In this document: piece after piece, positions 28,537-36,608 of the stretch
Position numbering within the stretch: the stretch's first letter is position 1
How the letters are laid out: each line of letters starts with the position of its first letter
Assembly: GCA_965199805.1 (NCBI GenBank)
Contig: CBDATO010000003.1
Coordinates: forward strand, 310,001 to 374,000
Direction of reading: 5' to 3'
Length of the DNA stretch: 64,000 nt
From: DATAZK01 sp965199805
GTDB taxonomy: Bacteria; Actinomycetota; Actinomycetes; Frankiales; Frankiaceae
Position numbers and translations under genes: made by a program
Notes under the pieces: model-generated
Seen by the model: only the letters and a program-made list of their open reading frames with translations
Told to the model about the DNA's origin: nothing
Database searches by the model: none

Positions 28537-28568
28537 TTATCCCCAGGTCTTTCCACAACTTGTGCACA
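28537..28568. promoter_or_regulatory. Cluster of DnaA-box-like sequences
   Basis: Within 32 bases lie TTATCCCCA (28537-28545), TTTCCACAA (28550-28558; TTGTGGAAA on the other strand) and TTGTGCACA (28560-28568). Each is one or two bases off a consensus DnaA box. There is no dnaA or dnaN nearby, so this is not the obvious oriC; a DnaA-titration or regulated-promoter site is possible. Confidence 0.35.
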
Positions 28569-28608
28569 TTGCTTGCGCTGAGTGACGAACGCAACGCGCT
28601 GTAAGCGT

Positions 28609-29520
28609 TTAGGAACGGGTCCAGGGGTCGACCGGCCCGGTGCGCTCGTGCCGGACCGGCTCGGTGGACTCCCACACCCGGCGCCAGCGTGCAACCTCCG
28701 GGGCCTTCGCGGAGCCGGCCGGCTCGGTGCGGATGGCGTCCCACCAGGTGGAGGCATCCTCGGCGCACAGCTGGGCGACGTTACGGCGGAGCCGGTCGGT
28801 GAGCTGCTTGGCGTTCTCCTCGGGCCGCAGCCGGATCGGGGCACCGAAGCGGACGCGTACCGGCTGGCGGCCGCGCACCGGCCAGCCCCTCCCGCGCGGC
28901 ATCGCCGCGAAAGCGCCGAGCAGCCCGATCGGCACGATGGGGACCCCGGTCGACATGGCGAGCCGCGCGGTGCCGCTCATGAATGTGCCGAGCTGTCCGT
29001 CCGGCGAGCGCGTGCCCTCCGGGAAGATCAGCAGATTCCAGTCGTCCTCGAGCAGGTCACGCGGCGTCGACGACGCCGACCCGGCCGCTCCCCGGCGGTC
29101 GAGCGGCACGGTGCCGAACGCCAGCGCGGTGCCGGTCGCCCGCCACCAGGCGTCGAAGAAGTAGTCGGCAGCGGCCGTGACGAGTGTGCGGCGCCGGATC
29201 TCGGGCGGCAGCGAGCAGAGGATCAGCGGCGCGTCCAGGTGGGAGCTGTGGTTGGCCGAGAAGATCACCGGCCCCTTGAGGCCCGCGAGGTTGTCCAGGC
29301 CGCGTACCTGCGGGGCGATCTGCGACCACACCAGCGGCTTGAGGCCCCCGGCCTGCACCCCGGCGCGTACGCCGACGGCGAGCGGGGTGCGCGCCCAGCC
29401 GGTCGCCCACTCGGGCGCCCGCGACTCGGCGGGACGCTCGAGCTCCGCCGACGCCGGCACCAGGGGTCGCGATCCCCAGCGGAAGCCCTTGGCCACGTCG
29501 CCCAGCCGAATGCCTGCCAT
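28609..29520 (-). CDS. 1-acylglycerol-3-phosphate acyltransferase family protein (PlsC-like)
   Basis: Membrane-associated acyltransferase of 303 residues, predicted to move an acyl chain onto a glycerophosphate-type or other hydroxyl acceptor. The catalytic HX4D motif is in NHSSHLDAPL near residue 95, and LLIFPEGTRSPDG and the VPIVPIGL block follow. The ATG at 29520 overlaps the stop of the LarA-like gene (ATGA), so it is coupled to the operon. It is the last gene before the DnaA-box-like gap. Confidence 0.85.
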   Translation of the reverse strand: MAGIRLGDVAKGFRWGSRPLVPASAELERPAESRAPEWATGWARTPLAVGVRAGVQAGGLKPLVWSQIAPQVRGLDNLAGLKGPVIFSANHSSHLDAPLILCSLPPEIRRRTLVTAAADYFFDAWWRATGTALAFGTVPLDRRGAAGSASSTPRDLLEDDWNLLIFPEGTRSPDGQLGTFMSGTARLAMSTGVPIVPIGLLGAFAAMPRGRGWPVRGRQPVRVRFGAPIRLRPEENAKQLTDRLRRNVAQLCAEDASTWWDAIRTEPAGSAKAPEVARWRRVWESTEPVRHERTGPVDPWTRS

Positions 29521-31106
29521 CAGCGCACGTCGGCCAGGGTGTGCGGCGGCGCGTGCAGATAGCTGATCGACGGCGACGAGCCGACAGCGCCGTGCACCAT
29601 CTCCAGGGCATCGGCCATCGTGGTCGCCGCCCGGAAGCCCATCCGCTCGACGGTCTTGCGGTCGGCCCCGACCCAGACCACGTTGCGGGAGTCGCCGAGG
29701 TGGTCCATCGCGTGGGCACCCCAGTACCACATGTAGAACGGGTGGACGCCGTGGTAGGCGTGCGAGGTCCGGTAGAGGTGGATGTACCAGGGGTCGGTCG
29801 CGTACGCCGTCTCGAACTTCGCCTCGATGGTGGCCGGGTCGGTCGAGTCGGCCAGCACCTCCTCGAAGAAGTCGACGTAGCTCGGGTGGTGCAACTGGCT
29901 GAACTCGTGCGGCACCGGGTGGTGGATGATCAAGGCCCCGCCACGGCGTACGAGCGGCATCCCGCGGTACATGTTGAAGAAGTATCCGAGGCCGAGGCAC
30001 ATGGCGAGGATCGGGTTCATCACCGAGTTGACGTTGTACGGGCCGACGTACGGCAGGCCCAGGACGAGCACGTCGGTCTGACCCTCGACCTCGACGAGCT
30101 GCTGACGGTGCACCGACTCGAGCGTCTTCTTGTGCACCGCCTCGACCTCGCCGGCCTGCACGCTGGTCAGCCCGTAGTCGGCGACCATCCGCTGGAAGCT
30201 GCGCCGACGCAGCCGGGCCGGCAGCCGCTCGAGGCCGCGGACGGCCCCGAAGGCCATCGCCTGGTCACGGGAGGACCACTCCCACTCCCGCTTGGTGAGG
30301 AACGGCAGCGAGGACGGGAACGCCTGGTTGTTGAGCGTCGTCTCGATCTGGAAGATGTCGACCGACTCGCGCAGCAGCCGCCCCATCCGCCAGGCGGACG
30401 AGTGCATGGCCGACTTGTCGGGGTCCATGAACGAGCGCGAATGCACCATCGTGTGGCTGTTGTGGTGGTGGCGCAGCGACTTGTACGACGCGAGACCGAT
30501 CGCGGTGGACTTCCAGCCGCCGTCCATCGCCACCAGGTTGACGTTGACGTAGACCAGCAGGTCGCTCTCCGCGGCCCGCTTGTTGATCTCGACGTCCTCG
30601 CCGTGGTCGGTCAGGCCGATGTGCAGCAGGTTGTCGGCGTCCTCGGCGTCATGGTTGGTCAGCCGGTCGGGCCAGAACGAGAGGAAGACCCGCTCGCCGA
30701 CCGCACGCCGGATCTCGGCCGCCGTCATGCGCCGGTGCAGCGCGTTGGCGACGATGAGCTCGACGTCGTCGACCCCGGCTTCGGCGGCCCGGGTGAGCAC
30801 CGCCTCGATGACCCGCTGCCGGATGTCGGGCGTGCGCATCGGGGGCAGCGGCAGGCTGATGTCGTCGAACGCGATGGTCAGCTTCATGCCGGGCCGCAGC
30901 AGCTCGCGCAGCGGGGCCGAGTCGATCGGGGCGTCGAGCGCGGCCTCGATGGCGGCGGCCTCGTCGTCGAGCCCGGCCTGGACCTCCGGCGGGTAGATGA
31001 CGCGCGTGCCGAGCGGGAAGTGCTCCAGCTTCAGCGACTCGCCGGCATGCACCAGCAGCGGCGGGGTGCGTTCGTCGACCTCGAGGACGAAGCCGGGACG
31101 GGTCAC
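29520..31106 (-). CDS. LarA-like DUF2088 protein
   Basis: Protein of 528 residues with an N-terminal LarA/DUF2088 domain (about 60-260: KLTIAFDDISLPLPPMRTPD, IVANALHRRM). In lactate racemase this fold binds a nickel pincer cofactor through histidines. A His-rich HHHNSHTMVHS stretch is present near residue 215, but the rest is much longer and no larB, larC or larE is nearby, so lactate racemase is not implied. The GTG at 31106 overlaps the alcohol dehydrogenase stop (GTGA). It probably acts on a lipid-linked or polyol intermediate with its operon partners; that is inference. Confidence 0.75.
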   Translation of the reverse strand: MTRPGFVLEVDERTPPLLVHAGESLKLEHFPLGTRVIYPPEVQAGLDDEAAAIEAALDAPIDSAPLRELLRPGMKLTIAFDDISLPLPPMRTPDIRQRVIEAVLTRAAEAGVDDVELIVANALHRRMTAAEIRRAVGERVFLSFWPDRLTNHDAEDADNLLHIGLTDHGEDVEINKRAAESDLLVYVNVNLVAMDGGWKSTAIGLASYKSLRHHHNSHTMVHSRSFMDPDKSAMHSSAWRMGRLLRESVDIFQIETTLNNQAFPSSLPFLTKREWEWSSRDQAMAFGAVRGLERLPARLRRRSFQRMVADYGLTSVQAGEVEAVHKKTLESVHRQQLVEVEGQTDVLVLGLPYVGPYNVNSVMNPILAMCLGLGYFFNMYRGMPLVRRGGALIIHHPVPHEFSQLHHPSYVDFFEEVLADSTDPATIEAKFETAYATDPWYIHLYRTSHAYHGVHPFYMWYWGAHAMDHLGDSRNVVWVGADRKTVERMGFRAATTMADALEMVHGAVGSSPSISYLHAPPHTLADVR

Positions 31107-32404
31107 GAAGGGATCCTTCCACCGGTGGAGCGGGGGCTGTTGATCTCGAAGACCACGCGGCCGGTGCCGAGCCGGCCGGCGGACAGGGCGTGGTCGATGG
31201 CCTCGCGCCAGCGTTCGAGCGGGTAGCGGCCGCCGACCAGGCCGTCGAGCTGCGGGCTCACCGCAGCGAGGTCGAGGGCGTCGGCGAGGTCGACCGGGTC
31301 GGCCGCATAGGCACCGACCAGCGAGAGCTCGCGGAACCACAGCGCGGTCAGGTCGGGTGCCGACGTCGGCAGGCCCGACAGCACGACGCGACCGCCGGCC
31401 CGGGTGACGCGCAGCGCGGCATCGAGCCCGCCGCCGGAGCACTCCAGGGTCACGTCGACCCCGCCCAGCAGGTAGGGCGAGCCGTGCTCGGGATCGAGGC
31501 GAAGCGCCCGCGTCGCGCGCCGGACCCCGCTCATCAGGTCGGGGGCGATGACGGAGGTGGCGCCGTACGCGAGCGCCGAGGCCTTCTGCTTCGGGTACTT
31601 GGCGGCGACGATGATTTCGCTGGCTTCGGTGTACGCCCGTAGCGCCAGCACCGTGAGCAGCCCGATGGCTCCTGCGCCGACGACGAGCACCCGCTCACCC
31701 GGGGCGACGGCGGCGCGGCGCACGGCATGCACCGCGCAGGCCAGCGGCTCGGCGAGGACGGCCCGCTCGTCGGGCACGGCGTCGGGCACGGCGAACAGCT
31801 GCGAGGTGTGGGCGACGAACTGCTCGCTCCAGCCGCCGCCGGTGTCGGCGCAGTAGCCGGTCTGCAGCCCGGGGGCGAGGTGGCCGGATGTGATGCGCTC
31901 GCACCGGGTACGCAGGCCCGCGGCGCAGGCTCCGCACCGCGGCAGCGAGCGGGCGTCGCACCCGAGCACGGGGGCGATGACCACGCGGGTGCCGACCGGC
32001 AGCTCACCCGTCTCGGTGTCGGCCGCGTCGAGGAGCTCGCCGACGACCTCGTGACCGGGGGTGAAGGGCAGCGAGATGAGCGAGCCGAAGTAGAACGACG
32101 AGCGGCCGGTGACGGTGGCGAGGTCGGACCCGCAGATGCCGGACAGCCGGGGACGCACCCGTACCCAGCCGCCGGTGGGCCGCACGGGCGGGGCGCCGTC
32201 GTACAGACGCAGCGGAGCAGCGCTGGTGGCGGCCGTGCTGGACAGGGCGCCGGAGAGCCCCCGCAGCGGCTTCGGCAGGGCGGCCGAGAGCGTACGGGCG
32301 GCGACGTAGCGCGGCACGGAGCGGTAGAGCTGCACGCCGGTGATGCGCGACGCCGGGCGGGCGGGTGGCCGTACCGCAGGACCGGTGGTGACGGGATCGC
32401 TCAT
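31103..32404 (-). CDS. Zinc-dependent alcohol dehydrogenase (MDR family)
   Basis: Medium-chain dehydrogenase of 433 residues. The catalytic-zinc cysteine and GHE pair are in SGICGSDLATV and LPFTPGHEVVGELLDA. The structural zinc set is in CGACAAGLRTRC, and the NAD(P) site is VLVVGAGAIGLLTVLAL. An 80-residue N-terminal extension precedes the domain. ATG at 32404 overlaps the reductase stop (ATGA). With the reductase upstream it could interconvert an aldehyde and an alcohol on a long-chain or glycerol-type substrate. Confidence 0.85.
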   Translation of the reverse strand: MSDPVTTGPAVRPPARPASRITGVQLYRSVPRYVAARTLSAALPKPLRGLSGALSSTAATSAAPLRLYDGAPPVRPTGGWVRVRPRLSGICGSDLATVTGRSSFYFGSLISLPFTPGHEVVGELLDAADTETGELPVGTRVVIAPVLGCDARSLPRCGACAAGLRTRCERITSGHLAPGLQTGYCADTGGGWSEQFVAHTSQLFAVPDAVPDERAVLAEPLACAVHAVRRAAVAPGERVLVVGAGAIGLLTVLALRAYTEASEIIVAAKYPKQKASALAYGATSVIAPDLMSGVRRATRALRLDPEHGSPYLLGGVDVTLECSGGGLDAALRVTRAGGRVVLSGLPTSAPDLTALWFRELSLVGAYAADPVDLADALDLAAVSPQLDGLVGGRYPLERWREAIDHALSAGRLGTGRVVFEINSPRSTGGRIPS

Positions 32405-34659
32405 CGGGCGAGCGCCACCCGGTGCTCGCCGGAGGTCAGCGGCCACTGCACGACCGGCCAGCGGTGGCGGGTCGCGTAGCGCCCGAGCTGCAGGTCGGGG
32501 TTGACCGCGACGGGCTGCCCGACGCTCTGCAGCATCGGCAGGTCGGAGATGCTGTCGGCGTAGCCGAAGGAGCCGCGCAGCTTGGCGTCCATGCGGGGGG
32601 CGGTGAAGCGCAGCCACGCCGCGCGGGCCTCGCCGACGAGCGGCGGTGAGGCCAGCCGGCCGGTGCAGCGGCCGTCGTCGCCGACGGCGAGCTCGGCCGC
32701 GACGATGACGTCGAACAACGGCTGCAGCGGGCGTACGAGCACGTCGACCGCGCCGGTGATGAGGACGGTGCGGTGGCCGGCGGCGCGGTGGGCCCGCAGC
32801 CGGCGTACGCCGACCCCGGACAGCCGGGAGAGCAGGTGGTCGCCCACCTGCTCGTCCACCAGGCGCGCCAGCTCCTCGGGGTCGGCCCCGGCGTAACGGG
32901 TGTAGACCTCGCGGATCAGCCGGCCGCGGTCGCTGCGCTCGGCGCGGAGCCACCCGGGGGCGTGCCGGGCGAGGCTGGCGAGCTCGGCGGGGATGCGGCC
33001 GCGCGGCGCGCTCGACAGCCGCAGCCAGAGGTAGCTCTCCACGACCGTGCTCGACACCAGCGTGCCGTCGAGGTCGAAGACGGCGAGCGTCTCCGGGCCA
33101 CCGGTCAGCTCGGTGCGCAGGCGCGGCGGGCGGCGACCGGCGGAGGCCGACATCGCGCGTACGGAGGCGGTGACCGAGTCGCAGTGCGTGCGCAGGTAGG
33201 TGTCCCAGCTGTAGACGCCCGGGTCGAACCCGAATGCCTCCTGGTCGGCCGGATCCAGCCCGGTCTGCAGCCGGGCGGTGTTCGTGTCGTCGTACACCAG
33301 CTCGGCCTGGGTGTACGGCCGGTAGAGGTCGGTGTAGCGGCGCAGGAAGCGCAGCTTGGCGTCGGCCTCGTCGAGGTCGCCGGCCAGCTTGCGCACGCGC
33401 GACGTGGTCGGCAGCGCCGAGAGCACCTTGCCGGCGACCGAGACCAGCTTCTCGCCCTGGCCGAGCCGGCTCTCGATGGCCGCGGAGCCGGCGAAGCTCC
33501 AAGTCGCGGTCGGCACGTCGCCGCGGCCGCGGCGTTGCATCGGCTTGTCCTGGAAGTACGCCCGCACGACGCGGTAGAGGTCACGGAACAGCAGGGGGTT
33601 ACGGGTGCCGGAGCAGACCTGGTAGTACGCCGGCTCGGCGACCGGCGGCGGGGTGGCCGCGGCGGCCAGGATCGCGTTGACGACGAGGTCGACCGGGACG
33701 ATGTCGATGATCCCGTCGGGCGCGGCGGGGAAGTCGGGGAGCTCGCCGCGGCCGTACGCGAGGATGATCGGCTCCGCCATCTTGAAGCCCTCGATCCACC
33801 CCGGGAAGGGGCGGGCCAGCGCGCTCTCGATGATCGACGGCCGTACGACGCTCACGGACAGCTGCCCGGCGTGCTCCTCCAGGTAACGCTCGCCGAGCGC
33901 CTTGGTCATCGTGTAGCAGTCGGTCCAGCCGAGGCTGCGCGCCCGCTCACGTCCGGCGCCGACGAGCTGCTCGCGCACCCACTTGGTACGCAGCCGCTCC
34001 GCCTCGGCCGACACCGCCGGCAGCCCGGCGCGTCCGACCGCGGCGACCGCCTCGTCATTGAAGCCGGCCAGCGCGTCGGCGGTGCGGGAGGCGTCCTCGG
34101 CGACCTGGCGTACCCGGGCCGCCGCGGCCTCCTCGGCTCGCCAGTCGCCGGTGTGGGGGACCGGCGCCTCGGCCACGAGCCCGGAGCGCAGCCCGGCCAC
34201 GTAAGCCGTCGAGACATGCACGAAGTGGATGGGTGGGGCCCCGGCGGGTCGTGCAGCAGCGGCCTCGCGGGTGGCGCGCAGGACCTCCCGCAGCCCCCCG
34301 AGGTTGGTGGCGAAGCCCTCGTCGATCGGCGGGTCGAAGGACACCTCGCCGGCGCAGTGGATGACGCAGCCGAGGTCGGCCGGCAGCTCCGGCACCAGCG
34401 ACAGGTCGCCCTCGACGACGTCGATGCGGGCGCTCAGCTCCTCGATGGTGGCGCTCTCGCGCAGCGTCGCGAAGGCGGGCTTCTTGAGCAGCCGCTCGAG
34501 TCGCTGCCGCCCGCTCTGGCCGGAGCGCGCGCGGATGAGGACGGCGAGCCGGGTGTCGGGCAGGTCGCTCAGCAGCCGCTCCAGCAGGGCCTCGCCGACG
34601 AAGCCGGTGGCGCCGGTGACGAGCAGCCGCTGACCGGCCAGCCGCTCCCGCAGCAACAC
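32401..34659 (-). CDS. Fatty acyl-CoA reductase-type SDR fused to HAD-IB phosphatase
   Basis: Two-domain protein of 752 residues. Residues 1 to about 480 form an extended SDR of the NAD-binding-4/male-sterility type (LLVTGATGFVGEALLERLL; active YTMTK), typical of fatty acyl-CoA or thioester reductases. Residues of about 510-752 form a HAD-IB phosphatase: motif I AVFDLDGTLVSSTVVESY, motif II TVLITGAVDVLV, motif IV GYADSISDLPML. GTG at 34659 has GGAGGAG 6 bases upstream, which fixes the start over the longer frame. It heads a four-gene operon in which every junction overlaps. Confidence 0.85.
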   Translation of the reverse strand: MLLRERLAGQRLLVTGATGFVGEALLERLLSDLPDTRLAVLIRARSGQSGRQRLERLLKKPAFATLRESATIEELSARIDVVEGDLSLVPELPADLGCVIHCAGEVSFDPPIDEGFATNLGGLREVLRATREAAAARPAGAPPIHFVHVSTAYVAGLRSGLVAEAPVPHTGDWRAEEAAAARVRQVAEDASRTADALAGFNDEAVAAVGRAGLPAVSAEAERLRTKWVREQLVGAGRERARSLGWTDCYTMTKALGERYLEEHAGQLSVSVVRPSIIESALARPFPGWIEGFKMAEPIILAYGRGELPDFPAAPDGIIDIVPVDLVVNAILAAAATPPPVAEPAYYQVCSGTRNPLLFRDLYRVVRAYFQDKPMQRRGRGDVPTATWSFAGSAAIESRLGQGEKLVSVAGKVLSALPTTSRVRKLAGDLDEADAKLRFLRRYTDLYRPYTQAELVYDDTNTARLQTGLDPADQEAFGFDPGVYSWDTYLRTHCDSVTASVRAMSASAGRRPPRLRTELTGGPETLAVFDLDGTLVSSTVVESYLWLRLSSAPRGRIPAELASLARHAPGWLRAERSDRGRLIREVYTRYAGADPEELARLVDEQVGDHLLSRLSGVGVRRLRAHRAAGHRTVLITGAVDVLVRPLQPLFDVIVAAELAVGDDGRCTGRLASPPLVGEARAAWLRFTAPRMDAKLRGSFGYADSISDLPMLQSVGQPVAVNPDLQLGRYATRHRWPVVQWPLTSGEHRVALAR

Positions 34660-34728
34660 CTGTACTCCTCCAACGACGACGCTTGGTGACACGCGAGCAA
34701 ACCCCGGGCCCGACCGGTCCACCCTAGA

Positions 34729-34764
34729 GGGCTGGCGCCCAAAGAGCTCAGAGGGCGGCAGCCC
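34729..34764. terminator. Hairpin after the 5'-3' exonuclease gene
   Basis: GGGCTGGCGCCC and GGGCGGCAGCCC pair at 11 of 12 positions around a 12-base loop. On the minus strand it follows the exonuclease stop and precedes the lipid operon, so it probably separates the two. Confidence 0.6.
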
Positions 34765-34773
34765 AAAAGATGC

Positions 34774-35703
34774 TCAGCCTGCCAGTGCCGCCAGGAGGCG
34801 GTTCAGCGCACCGTCGAGTCCGTACCGCTCGGAGAGGGAGACCAGGGCGGCCGGATCGGCGGGCTCGCGGGGCAGCTCCAGCTGTAGCTCCGGCAGCGGC
34901 ACGTCGGTGCGCACCCGGACGACGTAGCTGGACGCGGCGAGGTAGTCACGGTTCGCGGCCAGCTTGGCGCGGGCCCCGGACGGGAACCCCTTCTCCTCGC
35001 CGGCGTCCAGAGCCTCGAGCATCCGCTCGACGGTGCCGAAGCGGTTGACCAGCGCCGACGCCGTCTTCGCCCCGACCCCCGGCACGCCGGGCAGCCCATC
35101 GGACGGATCCCCCCTCAGCACGGCGAACTCGCCGTAGCCGCGGCCCGGGATGTCGTACTTGCGGGCGACTGCCTCCTCGTCGATGGCGGCGAACTTCTCC
35201 ACGCTGTAGATCACCCGGACCGGACGGTCGTCGCGGATCAGCTGAAAGAGGTCGCGATCGCCCGTCATCACGTCGACCGGCCCCGGCCAGCGGTCGGCGT
35301 ACGTGCCGATGACGTCGTCGGCCTCGAACTCCGCGATACCCACCCGGGCGAGTCCCACCGCGTCGAGCACCTGCTCGATCACCGGCACCTGCGGGTTGAG
35401 CTCGTCGGGGGCCCCATCAGTGCCGTCGTCGGCGACGCGGTGCGCCTTGTACGACGGGATCGCCGCGACCCGCCAGGCGGGACGCCAGTCGGCGTCGAAG
35501 GCGGCCACGAAAGCACCGGGCTGCAGCGCGCGGATCTGCCGGGCCAGCACGTCGAGGAATCCGCGTACCGCATTGACCGGCATCCCGTCGGGGGCCGTCA
35601 CCGTCGTGGGGACACCGTGGAACGCGCGGAAATAGGCTGAGGGGGCGTCGACCACCAGCAGCTTGCTCGTACGGGCGGCCGGGGGACCGGATGAGGCGGG
35701 CAC
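34774..35703 (-). CDS. 5'-3' exonuclease (FEN-like, Pol I N-domain type)
   Basis: Structure-specific 5' nuclease of 309 residues that resembles the N-terminal domain of DNA polymerase I but stands alone. The metal-binding aspartates are in LLVVDAPSAYFRAF, VAAFDADWRPAWR, IAEFEADDVIGTYAD and VMTGDRDLFQLI; the helix-hairpin-helix GDPSDGLPGVPGVGAKTAS completes the fold. It is inferred to act in Okazaki-fragment maturation or repair. GTG at 35703 is chosen; GTG at 35724 and ATG at 35757 are possible. In mycobacteria the equivalent (Rv2090) lies close to helY. Confidence 0.87.
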   Translation of the reverse strand: MPASSGPPAARTSKLLVVDAPSAYFRAFHGVPTTVTAPDGMPVNAVRGFLDVLARQIRALQPGAFVAAFDADWRPAWRVAAIPSYKAHRVADDGTDGAPDELNPQVPVIEQVLDAVGLARVGIAEFEADDVIGTYADRWPGPVDVMTGDRDLFQLIRDDRPVRVIYSVEKFAAIDEEAVARKYDIPGRGYGEFAVLRGDPSDGLPGVPGVGAKTASALVNRFGTVERMLEALDAGEEKGFPSGARAKLAANRDYLAASSYVVRVRTDVPLPELQLELPREPADPAALVSLSERYGLDGALNRLLAALAG

Positions 35704-35742
35704 GCCGCCATCTTGACGCGTCACCGGGCCGAGGGCGGTGCT

Positions 35743-35786
35743 CCGGCGGAGCTTCACCCACAGACCGGCGGAGCTTCACCCACAGA
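35743..35786. repeat. Perfect 22-base tandem duplication
   Basis: CCGGCGGAGCTTCACCCACAGA occurs twice head to tail (stated in parts: CCGGCGGAGCTTC then ACCCACAGA) between the exonuclease and the small membrane protein genes. A recent slippage duplication is the simplest reading. Confidence 0.9.
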
Positions 35787-35801
35787 AAGGGGAAATGAGC
35801 C

Positions 35802-36020
35802 ATGAGAGTGCTGCTGCTCGTCGTGTCGCTGATCGGCTTCGCCGTTCTGATGTTCGCTATCGTCCGCTTTCGCAGTAAGCCCATTCAGGAGGCGCGCGTG
35901 CCGGGGGAGGATTGGCGCCGGACCGATGAGATGGTCCACGACTCGTACACCGGCCGTACGCTGCGCATCTGGATCGATCCTGCCGACGGCACCCGCTATA
36001 GTGTCGCCGAATTGCGCTAG
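35802..36020 (+). CDS. Small single-span membrane protein
   Basis: Protein of 72 residues. One N-terminal helix (LLLVVSLIGFAVLMFAIVRF) is followed by a soluble tail with VHDSYTGRTLRIWIDPADGTRY. Without a lipobox or signal-peptidase site it looks anchored by the N-terminus. The ATG at 35802 has AAAGGGGAAATGAG before it. Function unknown. Confidence 0.7.
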   Translation: MRVLLLVVSLIGFAVLMFAIVRFRSKPIQEARVPGEDWRRTDEMVHDSYTGRTLRIWIDPADGTRYSVAELR

Positions 36021-36120
36021 TTAGTCCTGCACGGCACGGGCGGTCTCGGCCGGCCCGGAATCGAATGGCTTTACGCGTGGATACGCGGCGTCGGCTTTCT
36101 TGCCGTGCAAGGATGTCGAC

Positions 36121-36564
36121 GTGTTGGAAGACCTGGACCGGCAGATCGTCGGCCTGCTGGCCGTCGACGGCCGGATGAGCTACACCGACCTCGGCCGCAG
36201 CACGGGCCTGTCGGTCTCGGCCGTGCACCAGCGGGTGCGCCGGCTCGAGCAGCGTGGGGTCATCCAGTCGTACGCAGCGCGGATCGCCGCTGCCGAGGTC
36301 GGCCTGCCGCTGACCGCGTTCGTCTCGCTGAAGCCGATCGACCCCGCCGCGGGAGATGACGCCCCCAAGCGCCTCGCCCACCTCGAGGCCATCGAGGCGT
36401 GCCACAGCGTCGCGGGCGACGAGAGCTACATCCTCAAGGTGCGGGTCTCGGGCCCGGAGCAGCTCGAAGGGTTGCTGCACGAGATCCGGGCGCTCGCCGG
36501 CGTGAGCACCCGCACCACCGTCGTCCTCAGCACCTCGTACGAGGGCCGGCCCCTCCCGGTCTGA
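36121..36564 (+). CDS. Lrp/AsnC-family transcriptional regulator
   Basis: Feast/famine regulator of 147 residues. The HTH is at about 20-55 (MSYTDLGRSTGLSVSAVHQRVRRLEQRGVI), and the C-terminal RAM/Lrp ligand-binding domain follows (AFVSLKPID, YILKVRVSGPEQLEGLLHEI). GTG at 36121 with AAGGA 7 bases upstream is preferred to the in-frame TTG at 36100. It is convergent with the ParB-like gene. An amino acid ligand is typical of the family. Confidence 0.88.
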   Translation: MLEDLDRQIVGLLAVDGRMSYTDLGRSTGLSVSAVHQRVRRLEQRGVIQSYAARIAAAEVGLPLTAFVSLKPIDPAAGDDAPKRLAHLEAIEACHSVAGDESYILKVRVSGPEQLEGLLHEIRALAGVSTRTTVVLSTSYEGRPLPV

Positions 36565-36608
36565 CGGTGCTTGGTCTGACGGTGCCGGTCTGACGGTGCT
36601 AGGCCCTG

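Noticed and set aside
28537..28568. Chromosomal origin of replication
   Set aside because: Only three imperfect DnaA boxes and no dnaA, dnaN or AT-rich unwinding region.
31103..33502. 799-residue frame containing the alcohol dehydrogenase
   Set aside because: The upstream half is an out-of-frame reading of the reductase-HAD gene; the real dehydrogenase starts at 32404.
35743..35786. Attachment-site duplication of a mobile element
   Set aside because: The copies are directly adjacent, with no element between and no integrase gene in the window.
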